Below are positions 1 to 7,351 of a stretch of 19,409 nt of DNA, one piece after another. Source of the DNA: an uncultured Sphingomonadales bacterium (lineage in GTDB: Bacteria > Pseudomonadota > Alphaproteobacteria > Sphingomonadales > Sphingomonadaceae); the NCBI GenBank assembly GCA_903868655.1, contig CAIPWG010000162.1, positions 1 to 19,409 of the forward strand, given 5' to 3'. Each line of letters opens with the position of its first letter. Position 1 is the stretch's first letter. Under the pieces are notes generated by a model. That model was not told the DNA's origin, did not search any database, and saw only the letters and a list, made by a program, of their open reading frames with translations. The position numbers and the translations under genes are program-made.

Positions 1-2972
1 CCCTGGCGTCGGCAGCCAACCAGGATCTTGCCCCGCGGGGTGTACTTGATCGCGTTGCCGACCAGATTGCGCAGCATCTGGTCAAGCAGATGCGGGTCGC
101 TGGTAATCATCCTCGCGCCGGGCATAATGGTCAATTCCAGTCCGCGCGCTTGCGCAGTCATCGTGAATTCGTTGCGCAGGCGATCGAACGCAGCACCGAG
201 TGCAAAGTCCGAAAGCTGCGGCTGGATCACCCCGGCTTCGATCTGGTTGATATTGAGCAGCGCGTCGAGCATGCCCGACATGGCGTGCAGCGTTTGTTCA
301 AACCGGTTCAATAGATCGGTTTTGGACGCACCATCGGCGGCGTTGCCGAGCAGCCCGGTCAACAGCGTCAAGGATTGCAGCGGCTGGCGCAAATCATGGC
401 TGGCTGCCGCCAGAAAACGCGATTTGGCGATGTTGGCGCTTTCGGCTTCGAGCTTGGTCGCTTCGAGCGCGCGCGTGGTCGCCTTGGCCTGAGTAATGTC
501 TGAAAACGTGATGACGACACCTTCGATTCGGGTGTCATGCGCGTGATAGGGAAAGATCCGCCGCAAAAACCATGCGCCCTCCGGCGCCTGCACTTCGCGA
601 TCTATCGACGTTTCTTCGGCAAGCACCCGGCGGGCATCGCCAATCAGATCGGGATCGTTGGCGATCGGCCGCAAATCGGCCAATGGACGGCCGATATCGC
701 CTGGAATAACACTGAACAGCGGACTGATGGCGGGCGTGAAAAACCGGATTTTCAACCCTGCATCGAGGAACATGGTGCCGACATTGGTGCTGTAGAGCAC
801 GTTCTGCAAATCGTCCGAAGCCAGCCTTTGCCGTTCGAGTGTTTCCTGCAACTGACCGTTGAGCGCGGTCAGTTCTTCGTTCAGCGATTGCAGCTCTTCC
901 TTTGATGTCAGCAGCTCTTCATTGGTCGACTGGAACTCTTCGTTGACTGACAGAGCCTCTTCATTGATCGCCTTTTGCTCTTGCTCGGCGGTCTTGCGGC
1001 TTTGAATGGCGCTGGCCACTTCATCGTGGGCGGCTTCGAGTTCGCTTTCCAGCTCGGCAATGCGCGCTGCGTCTGCGGGCATGTCTGAGGCCTGCGGGTC
1101 GGCGCCGGGCAGTTCGACAAAACACACCAGCAGCAAGTCTTCGTTGGTTTCGTTCAACCATTGGATATCGATGCGGAACCAGACCGTAACGTCCCCTACG
1201 GTGACGCGCGCGCGGCCGCCATCGATGCGCGGCTCGGTCTTGCCCGCCCGATCGATCGCCAGCCGCAATTTGGTGCGCAAAGCCGGCGATGCCATCGCCA
1301 GCAGGTTGAGCGAGGCATAGCCTGGAGCAACCCGCAGATAGCGATGCGTGGGCCCCATCGAATAAAGACATTCATAACGGCGATTGATGAGCACTGCGGC
1401 CGGGGCATGGGTTGCCAGAATGATCTGGCTGCATGTCTGCGCCAGACTGGTCTGACGTGCGGGCGTGGATGCCTCGCTATCGGGCTTGATCAACGGCACA
1501 CTGCCGGAAAAGTTGAATGGAAAATCTGGCTGACCCGGGCGGCCATGCGCGATATGGCGGAAACAGCATTCGGCTTTGTCCAGCGGTTCAAACCGGTCGT
1601 CGTTGCGGCCAATGGATTCGGCCGAGCCGAGCACCAGCACGCCGCCTTCTTTGAGCGCAAAATGAAACAGCGCGATGGCTTTGGCCTGGGCATCCGTATT
1701 CAGATAGATGAGCAGATTACGACACGATATCAGGTCTATGCGCGAAAACGGCGGATCGGTCAGCACATCCTGCACGGTAAACACGACTTGCCCGCGCAAG
1801 CCCGGAGCGACGCGGTAGCTGGTATCGTCATGAATAAAAAACCGGCCAAGGCGATCGGCCGAAACCGCGCCGGCGATGTCCAGCGGAAAGACCCCTTCGC
1901 GCGCAAACGCGATGGCATCGGCATCGAGGTCCGATGCGAAAATCTGCAGCTTGATCTCGCGCCCGCTGGCGGCAATTGCATCGCGGCACACCATCGCCAG
2001 CGAATAGGCCTCTTCACCCGTGCTGCACCCGGCAACCCACACGCGCAGCGCCTGATCCGCCGTCAGCTTGGTCAGAAGATCGGGTATGACCGTGGTTTCC
2101 AGCGCGTCGAATACGGCGCCATCGCGGAAAAAACAGGTTACATTGATCAGCAGATCCTGGGCCATTTTTTCGCATTCGGCCTGATCGTGGTTCAAAAGAT
2201 CGCGATATTGGGCCAGATCGCCGGGGCGTATCGCCAGCAGGCCCATGCGCCGTTCGATCCGGCGGCTGATCGTGCCTGGCTTGTATGCACTGAAATCGTG
2301 CCCGGTGCGGTCTTTGACCACGGACAGTATCGCGGAAAGATCTGCCTTGGCCGGCATCGCTTGCGGCGGTGGTGCAGGCCGTGCGGAACGGCCTGCGCCC
2401 AAATCTGTCAACGCGGCCGGGATGTCGGCCAAGGCAGTGATCCGGTCGACCAGCCCGGTGGCAATCGCGCTTTCCGGCATTTCGGGAAACTCTGCCTCTT
2501 CGGGATTTTGCGCAATCGCGCAGCCACCGGCCTGATGGAGCGCGGCCAATGCCTTGCTTCCGTCGCTTCCGGTTCCGGACAAAATCACCGCAATTGTCCG
2601 GCGTGGCGCTGATTGAGCAAGTGACCGCAGCAAGTGGTCGAAGGGCAGGCGCGCGCCGTGGTGCGGTTCGAAAGCGGAGATCTGCAAAAGCCCGGCGCGC
2701 ACCGCAAGAAAATGACCCGGGGGAATGACATGGATATGATCGGACAGCAGTGCGCATCCGTCGATTGCTTCGGCAACCGGCATTGTTGTGTGTTCTGCCA
2801 GCAAACCAGCGAGCAGGCTTTTGTGCGTTGGATCGAGATGCTGGACGACGATGAAGGTCATGCCGCTCGTCACTGGCATCACGTCAAACAGCCGGGATAG
2901 GGCATCCAGCCCACCGGCAGAGGCGCCAATAGCGACAATTGGCCCGACAGCGGGCCCCGTGTTTTCAAGCAT
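1..2972 (-). CDS. CheB-CheR-PAS-histidine kinase fusion protein (3' end missing)
   Basis: A fused chemosensory signalling protein that begins at ATG 2972 and stays open to the left edge (about 990 codons seen). An AAGG sits 7-8 bases before the start. Residues 10-190 are a CheB methylesterase domain without a receiver: GASAGG with Ser18, VVQHLD with His45 and GTGSDGS with Asp137 form the usual triad. Residues about 210-470 are a CheR methyltransferase: a SAYK...RRIERRM helix, NVTCFFRD, the SAM motif VAGCSTGEEAYSL and SCRNLLIYL. About 635-710 is a long Glu/Gln-rich coiled coil with repeated NEE motifs, followed by a PAS domain to about 825. A HisKA domain has the H-box ASHDLRQPLQ (His859), and the ATPase N-box NLVGNAIKYTP is cut by the edge. 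No cheA, cheW or receptor gene is nearby, so it is more likely a stand-alone sensor kinase than part of a flagellar pathway. The signal is unknown; a receiver domain may follow outside the window. Confidence 0.95.
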   Translation of the reverse strand, partial: MLENTGPAVGPIVAIGASAGGLDALSRLFDVMPVTSGMTFIVVQHLDPTHKSLLAGLLAEHTTMPVAEAIDGCALLSDHIHVIPPGHFLAVRAGLLQISAFEPHHGARLPFDHLLRSLAQSAPRRTIAVILSGTGSDGSKALAALHQAGGCAIAQNPEEAEFPEMPESAIATGLVDRITALADIPAALTDLGAGRSARPAPPPQAMPAKADLSAILSVVKDRTGHDFSAYKPGTISRRIERRMGLLAIRPGDLAQYRDLLNHDQAECEKMAQDLLINVTCFFRDGAVFDALETTVIPDLLTKLTADQALRVWVAGCSTGEEAYSLAMVCRDAIAASGREIKLQIFASDLDADAIAFAREGVFPLDIAGAVSADRLGRFFIHDDTSYRVAPGLRGQVVFTVQDVLTDPPFSRIDLISCRNLLIYLNTDAQAKAIALFHFALKEGGVLVLGSAESIGRNDDRFEPLDKAECCFRHIAHGRPGQPDFPFNFSGSVPLIKPDSEASTPARQTSLAQTCSQIILATHAPAAVLINRRYECLYSMGPTHRYLRVAPGYASLNLLAMASPALRTKLRLAIDRAGKTEPRIDGGRARVTVGDVTVWFRIDIQWLNETNEDLLLVCFVELPGADPQASDMPADAARIAELESELEAAHDEVASAIQSRKTAEQEQKAINEEALSVNEEFQSTNEELLTSKEELQSLNEELTALNGQLQETLERQRLASDDLQNVLYSTNVGTMFLDAGLKIRFFTPAISPLFSVIPGDIGRPLADLRPIANDPDLIGDARRVLAEETSIDREVQAPEGAWFLRRIFPYHAHDTRIEGVVITFSDITQAKATTRALEATKLEAESANIAKSRFLAAASHDLRQPLQSLTLLTGLLGNAADGASKTDLLNRFEQTLHAMSGMLDALLNINQIEAGVIQPQLSDFALGAAFDRLRNEFTMTAQARGLELTIMPGARMITSDPHLLDQMLRNLVGNAIKYTPRGKILVGCRRQ

Positions 2973-3156
2973 GATCAAGCCTTGTTCGCGAGCCAAAGTT
3001 GGCGTCGACCTCTTGGGCGGCGTGATCGGTCTTATGTCATGCTTTTTGGCCCATAGGTGCTATACCATAGGCCTTTGCGAATAGTGGCACGGAATATGCA
3101 GGACAGGCATCGTGCCATGCGAAACGCCCATCGCGCGGCGTGTGCCGTTCAGCAAC
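2973..3156. other. Intergenic region upstream of the CheB-CheR kinase
   Basis: This short gap between the kinase start and the porin terminator must hold the kinase promoter. I see no good -35/-10 pair; a TATAGC on the minus strand near 3060 is the only A/T-rich candidate and has no convincing -35. No gene is supported here. Confidence 0.5.
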
Positions 3157-3194
3157 AAAAAACCCGCATGTGCGAACATTTTCGCGCATGCGGG
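3157..3194 (-). terminator. Intrinsic terminator of the porin gene
   Basis: On the minus strand CCCGCATG (3194-3187) pairs with CATGCGGG (3170-3163). An inner GCGAA/TTCGC stem follows after one mismatch, the loop is short, and six T residues (3162-3157) follow the stem directly. It lies 62 bases after the porin stop codon. This is a classic rho-independent terminator in the right orientation, so the porin is probably a single-gene transcript. Confidence 0.92.
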
Positions 3195-3256
3195 CAATTT
3201 GGTCCGAACAGGAATGCCACCGGTTTGCGCCAGCAGCATTCCCGTTTGATGAGAAA

Positions 3257-4687
3257 TCAGAAGCGCAGGCGGATGCCGGCGGTCGGATCGATTTCGTTGG
3301 TGTACAAGTAACCGCTGGCGAAGCCATTGGTCACGTTGCTGGCCATGATGCCGGCGTAGAACGCAACGTGCTTGTTGAAGTCATAGATACCGGCGATCGA
3401 GAATGCCTGCAGATCGCCGCTGCAGTTGCCAGCCACCGACGACGAGCACCCTGCGTTTGCACCGGTCGCGTAGCTGTTCTGGTGCACGTTGTAATATGCC
3501 AGCCACACCGACAGCTTCTTCGTGGCCGCGATCTGTGCACCGGCCCAGAACACGTCCAGTTTCTTCGGGTTGCTGTAGGCGGTCTGGTTCAGCAGCGCAT
3601 ACGGAATGGTGTAGCCGCCGATGTCGTTATAAGCCGTGCCGGTTGCACCAACCAGCGGGCTGTTCGGGTTTTTGTACTGGATGTTTTCATAGGCGCCGGT
3701 CAACTTGACCATCTTGTTGACTTTGTACGAACCCATCACGGAGTAGGTTTCGGTATCCGAGATGGTTGCAGCCACGGTTTTGTCGACTGCGCAGCCTGGG
3801 CACGACGTGGCAAGACCAGCAACTTGAGCAGCGCTCAATGCCGACGCGCCGACAGCACCCTTCACCGATTCATAGTAGAAATCGACAGTGGCATTGGCGG
3901 CGCTCACGCCTGCCTGGAGACCCAGAGCCGAATGGGCTTCGGCACCGGCCTGTGCGAACTTGTACATCGCGCCGACGCGGAAATGGTCGTTCGAGTACAG
4001 ATACTTGAGCGAGTCATCAAAGCGACGGTCCTGGGTGTTGCCACCGCCAGCATAGGTGCCGGAGAAGCCAATCACCGAGAAGGCCTGCGAAGCAGCCATC
4101 GGGTCATAGGCGCCGATTGCGTCGGCCAGCAGCGTGGTCTGACGACCGAACGTCAGCGTACCGTAATGCTTCGAACTGATACCGGCATAGGCTGCACCAC
4201 CGAAGAATTGGCCGGCGATGCTCGAGTCAGCCGACATCGTCTGGTTGGCCAAAGCCACGCCGTTGTTGAGCGTCAGCGACTTCAGCGCGTCGCTGATGTG
4301 GCCCGACTGCGGGTTGAAGAACGTTTCAAGCTTGAACACGCCCGAAAATTCATCGTTGATGGCTTCTTTGCCGGCAAGCGTGATTTTCGACTGGCTCAGG
4401 CCGCTCGGGATAACGCCGGTGACCGAGCCGTTGTTCTGCTTGGCCACGAACGGGTTGCTGCCAGCGGGGTGAAAATCGCTGATCGGCGCGCCGTGGTTGT
4501 CATACTGCACGCCAAGATCGACGGTGCCCGACAGCGTGATGCCATGGAATGTCAGGCTGTCATCGGCGGCTGGAGCGGGTTTTGCGGTTTCGGCATGGGC
4601 CGAGGCGGCAAAGCCGAGGCACAGCGCGCTGGTCAACAATACGGCCGTACGGCGGGCCTTGAAAGACGTGGCGAGAAAGCTTTTCAT
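3257..4687 (-). CDS. Outer-membrane porin (general bacterial porin fold)
   Basis: A 476-residue secreted beta-barrel protein. The start is ATG 4687 because GGAGG lies about 10 bases before it; the in-frame codon nine codons further upstream would place that Shine-Dalgarno inside the gene. Residues 1-33 are a typical Sec signal peptide (MKSF..., Arg-rich n-region, Leu/Ala core, AHA cleavage site). The mature part begins with a short Pro/Ala linker, then SGTVDLGVQYDN. Alternating beta strands such as YAGISSKHYGTLTFGRQ and SVMGSYKVNKMVKLTGAYE follow, and the chain ends in ...AGIRLRF. The terminal Phe is the BAM recognition signal. The sequence is like Gram-negative porins of the Porin_4/OmpC-like class. 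It is divergent from the MFS permease, so it could feed small sulfosugars into the periplasm, but general permeability cannot be excluded. Substrate is inferred from position only. Confidence 0.9.
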   Translation of the reverse strand: MKSFLATSFKARRTAVLLTSALCLGFAASAHAETAKPAPAADDSLTFHGITLSGTVDLGVQYDNHGAPISDFHPAGSNPFVAKQNNGSVTGVIPSGLSQSKITLAGKEAINDEFSGVFKLETFFNPQSGHISDALKSLTLNNGVALANQTMSADSSIAGQFFGGAAYAGISSKHYGTLTFGRQTTLLADAIGAYDPMAASQAFSVIGFSGTYAGGGNTQDRRFDDSLKYLYSNDHFRVGAMYKFAQAGAEAHSALGLQAGVSAANATVDFYYESVKGAVGASALSAAQVAGLATSCPGCAVDKTVAATISDTETYSVMGSYKVNKMVKLTGAYENIQYKNPNSPLVGATGTAYNDIGGYTIPYALLNQTAYSNPKKLDVFWAGAQIAATKKLSVWLAYYNVHQNSYATGANAGCSSSVAGNCSGDLQAFSIAGIYDFNKHVAFYAGIMASNVTNGFASGYLYTNEIDPTAGIRLRF

Positions 4688-4943
4688 GGTTATGGTTCCT
4701 CCCGAAGCCTGCATGAGCGCGCTTCTTGCGGGCCATTAGCCCACTCTCTACTGCGCTCCAATTTCTACAGACGTCGATGTTGCAAAGACTGGTTGACGTA
4801 ATTAAGCGAATAGCCCCTCAAGGCGCGAATTTGCCGCAAAACTGGCCTTTTCTTGGCGGTTTTTCCGCCTCGGCTCCGGTGTAGCTAGCGGCAGCAACGC
4901 CCCCTGCACGAGCGGCGCTACAAGCCTTTTATGACAGAAATGT

Positions 4944-4957
4944 TGCAAATCGTTGCA
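4944..4957. promoter_or_regulatory. Palindrome resembling a LacI-family operator
   Basis: TGCAAATCGTTGCA has five-base arms TGCAA/TTGCA around ATCG. The shape is close to the general LacI/CcpA-type operator consensus (TGnAAnCGnTTnCA). It lies about 257 bases upstream of the porin start and 215 bases upstream of the MFS start. The binding protein is not known, and no second copy was found in the GH31/TonB-receptor gap. Confidence 0.35.
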
Positions 4958-5083
4958 TGGGAGACACACCCCGCGCAGGAAAACCACTTCCGCTCATCAA
5001 TTGGGGGCATTACCCGAGCTTCAATCCTGGCGTGATACCATTCCGGTCGCCTGAGAAGGCGTGTGGTTTTCCGCCACATAGTG

Positions 5084-5102
5084 CTTGTCTTCCGGTGTCA
5101 TA
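5084..5102 (+). promoter_or_regulatory. 19-base element shared with the GH31 upstream region
   Basis: CTTGTCTTCCGGTGTCATA matches TATGTCAATCGGTGTCATA upstream of the GH31 gene at 14 of 19 positions, including an unbroken CGGTGTCATA. Both copies read in the direction of transcription and end about 70 bases before the start codon (70 here, 69 at the GH31 gene). Both contain TGTC twice, 10 bases apart (one helical turn). It is a candidate operator for the LacI-family protein at 9356-10369. This is inference from sequence comparison by eye. Confidence 0.45.
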
Positions 5103-5172
5103 TCCGGCTTTCCATATCGCGGGGCCACGCTAGAGTGGTGCAAACTGTGTGCATGCAGCGAGAGGCCGGGGG

Positions 5173-6414
5173 ATGACAAGTGTGGTGAGCGGTGATGCCA
5201 CGGCCGACCGCGGGGCACAGCGCCTGATGGTCATGCTGGTTGTCCTGCTGTTTGTGGGCAATGCCTTGAACTATGTCGATCGGCAGGTGCTGGCTTTGCT
5301 CAAGCCAACGCTGGAGGCGCAATTTCATTGGAATGATGCCGAATATGCGCATCTGGGCTCGGCTTTCCAGATTGCAGCGGCGGCAGCATTGTTGTTCGTC
5401 GGCTGGTTTGTTGATCGCCTGGGTGTGCGGCTGGCGTATGGCGTTGCCGTGGCAACGTGGAGCTTGGGCGGCATGGCGCACGCCCTTGCTGTAACAATGC
5501 AGCAGTTTGTGGCTGCGCGGATCGTGCTGGCGGTGGGTGAATCGGTCAGCACGCCTGCGGGATTGAAAGCCGCGACACTCTATTTGCCCGCGCGGCAACG
5601 CAATCTGGCGATCGGTCTGGTCAACACCGCGCCCAATATCGGGGCCATTCTTACGCCCCTTCTGATCCCGCCGTTTGCACTGGCGTTTGGCTGGAAAGCG
5701 GCATTTGTGGTGACCGGCAGCCTCGGTTTTGCCTGGTTGGTCGGATGGATGCTGGCGACGCGCAAGCTGCAACCCTTGGGGCACATGCCTGAACGGTCGT
5801 CGTTTCGCTGGAGCGAATTGCTGCATGATCGACGCACCTGGGCGGTGATCGGCGCCAAGGCGCTGACTGATTGTGTCTGGTGGTTTGTGCTGTTCTGGAT
5901 GCCCGATTTTTTCAACCGGCAGTTCGCCATGGGGCAGGCCGCGCTGGGTTGGCCGATCGCGATCATTTTCTCGTTGGCGGCACTTGGCGCGGTTACATCA
6001 GGCGCTTTCTATCCGCTGCTGCTGGCGCGCGGGTTGAGCGTGAATGCGGCGCGCAAATTCTCGATGTTGTTTTATGCGCTGGTCGTGCTGGCCATGCCTT
6101 TGGCGTTGACCGTCACCAGCCCATGGCTTGCGGCGGTGTTGATCGGGCTGGGCCTGTTTGCGCATCAGGGGTTTTCGACCAATATCCTGGGCATGACCGC
6201 GGATATCATCCCTGCCGACCGGGTGGCCAGCGTGATCGCGCTGGGTGCAGTGGCAGGCAATCTGTCGGGTACCGGGATCATCGAACTGGCGGGGTGGTCA
6301 CTGGGTCATGGCCACGGTTATGTGCCAATGTTCGCGATTTGCGGGGGCGCCTATCTGGCCGCGCTCGCTGTGATCCAGACGTTTGTTCCCCGCCTGAAAC
6401 TGGTCAATGCCTGA
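5173..6414 (+). CDS. MFS transporter, anion:cation symporter (hexuronate) type; candidate sulfosugar importer
   Basis: A 413-residue inner-membrane permease. ATG 5173 is preferred because AGAGG lies 7 bases before it; an in-frame GTG at 5149 would add eight residues. After the first membrane helix comes NYVDRQVLALL, and the loop between helices 2 and 3 has the MFS motif A form GWFVDRLGVR (about residues 75-85). VGESVSTPAG lies at about 120, and RNLAIGLVNTAPNIGAILTPLL matches the family's fifth-helix region. Twelve helices fit the length. This pattern is that of the ACS family (ExuT/UxuT-like), whose members import acidic sugars. It is convergent with the catabolic operon (4-base gap) and shares an upstream element with it, so it is the best candidate for uptake of sulfoquinovose or its glyceryl glycoside. 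Known SQ importers are of GPH (YihO/YihP) or ABC (Smo) type, so the substrate is inferred. Confidence 0.88.
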   Translation: MTSVVSGDATADRGAQRLMVMLVVLLFVGNALNYVDRQVLALLKPTLEAQFHWNDAEYAHLGSAFQIAAAAALLFVGWFVDRLGVRLAYGVAVATWSLGGMAHALAVTMQQFVAARIVLAVGESVSTPAGLKAATLYLPARQRNLAIGLVNTAPNIGAILTPLLIPPFALAFGWKAAFVVTGSLGFAWLVGWMLATRKLQPLGHMPERSSFRWSELLHDRRTWAVIGAKALTDCVWWFVLFWMPDFFNRQFAMGQAALGWPIAIIFSLAALGAVTSGAFYPLLLARGLSVNAARKFSMLFYALVVLAMPLALTVTSPWLAAVLIGLGLFAHQGFSTNILGMTADIIPADRVASVIALGAVAGNLSGTGIIELAGWSLGHGHGYVPMFAICGGAYLAALAVIQTFVPRLKLVNA

Positions 6415-6422
6415 CGCGTCAG
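6411..6422. repeat. 12-base palindrome containing both convergent stop codons
   Basis: CTGACGCGTCAG is a perfect palindrome. It contains the TGA of the MFS gene (6412-6414) and, on the other strand, the TGA of the esterase gene (6421-6419). GGGTTTT follows on the plus strand, so it may act as a weak terminator for the MFS gene (4-base stem, 4-base loop). It may also be chance, given how compact the junction is. Confidence 0.4.
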
Positions 6423-7351
6423 GGTTTTGCGAAGCCTGACGATTTGAGCCACAGCGTAAATTCGTCGAACCAGGCGTCGCTGGTGTTGCCTTTGGGTTGA
6501 GAGGCAAAGCCGTGACCGCCGCTGGTGAACAGGTGAAATTCGACCGACGCGCCCGAACGTCGCCAATTGCTGATCAGACTGAAATCCTGGCCGCCAAAAA
6601 ACCGGTCATCGGCAGCAATTGCGGCAAACAGCGGTGGTGCTTTGGCGGGTACCGTGTCGGCCTGGGTCGGGCCGTAGATCATCCCGGCAAAATCGGGGCG
6701 GGCATCGGCGGCATTGGCTTGCAAAGCGCCCAGCACGGCGATCGCGCCTGCGGAAAAGCCAAGCACGCCGATGCGTGCCGGATCGACATGCCATTGTTCG
6801 GCCTGTTGCCGCACCATGCGGATCGCAGATTGCGTATCGGCCACCGCCAGCGGTATCAGCTTGGCGCGTTCGGCGGCCCCTTCGCCGCGTTGAAAGGTGG
6901 CGGCAATCGCTGACTTGTAGGCGTCGATTCCATCGCCCACGGGCTGGGTGCGATATTTCAGGATAAACACGCGCACGCCGAGCGGTGCCAGGCGGCTGGC
7001 CACATCATACCCTTCGTTGTCGATCGCGAGGAATTGGAACCCGCCACCCGGCACCAGGATTACCGCGGCTTCAGGTGCGGTTCCACCCATGCTGGCGGGC
7101 ATCGGTGTTATGGTGGGATGCGACACGTTATAGATTTGGCGCTGGCTCGGGTCCTGCCGGGCCCAGCCTTCGGCGTCGGGGTTGGGCAGGATTTGTGTCA
7201 CCGGCAAAGGGATCGCAGTCGGTTCGACGGGTTTGGCAACAGGCAGTACACCGTTGACCCAATCGCCCGGCTTCGCCGCCGCCGTTGCAGCACAACCGAC
7301 GATGACCGTGCCTGCCAGCAGCGAGCTGCTCAACCGACGCATCATCGTCAC
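6419..7351 (-). CDS. Exported alpha/beta-hydrolase (acyl-sugar or lipid esterase-like)
   Basis: A 310-residue serine hydrolase, last gene of the sulfoquinovose operon. GTG 7351 overlaps the previous stop as GTGA; ATG 7345 or 7342 is equally possible. Residues 1-26 form a signal peptide ending AATAAA. It also contains IVGC (Cys20), which fits a lipobox, so the protein may be a lipoprotein. The fold is shown by VPGGGF (oxyanion loop, about 100-105), GFSAG with nucleophile Ser200, AADDRF with Asp248/249, and GGHGF with His280. The set resembles acetylxylan-esterase/BD-FAE-type hydrolases. The usual substrates of that family are acyl esters of sugars. In this operon it may remove acyl groups from sulfoquinovosyl lipids or acylated SQ in the periplasm before uptake. 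That role is inference; the Agrobacterium smo cluster has no such gene as far as I know. Confidence 0.88.
   Translation of the reverse strand: MTMMRRLSSSLLAGTVIVGCAATAAAKPGDWVNGVLPVAKPVEPTAIPLPVTQILPNPDAEGWARQDPSQRQIYNVSHPTITPMPASMGGTAPEAAVILVPGGGFQFLAIDNEGYDVASRLAPLGVRVFILKYRTQPVGDGIDAYKSAIAATFQRGEGAAERAKLIPLAVADTQSAIRMVRQQAEQWHVDPARIGVLGFSAGAIAVLGALQANAADARPDFAGMIYGPTQADTVPAKAPPLFAAIAADDRFFGGQDFSLISNWRRSGASVEFHLFTSGGHGFASQPKGNTSDAWFDEFTLWLKSSGFAKP

Larger units (their letters stand above)
4688..5172. other. Divergent regulatory region between porin and MFS genes
   Basis: About 485 bases with no supported gene; the short reading frames here lack family likeness and good ribosome sites. It holds a palindrome at 4944-4957, a small hairpin GGCGG-TTTTT-CCGCC at 4855-4869, three TGCAAA words (near 4781, 4944 and 5139), a TGTCATA half-site on the porin strand (4936-4930), and an element shared with the GH31 promoter at 5084-5102. 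I cannot name -35/-10 pairs with confidence. Confidence 0.6.

Noticed and set aside
1161..2612. Long plus-strand open frame of 483 codons
   Set aside because: It is antisense to the CheB-CheR gene, has no recognisable domain and a shadow-like composition. High GC makes such frames common.
1..2972. Apparent absence of a long minus-strand gene, suggesting a frameshifted pseudogene
   Set aside because: The frame that starts at ATG 2972 agrees at the CheB, CheR, H-box and N-box positions (all first codon bases fall in the same phase) and simply runs off the window edge.
3140..4801. Long plus-strand open frame of 553 codons
   Set aside because: It lies antisense to the porin, whose signal peptide, beta strands and terminator are clear.
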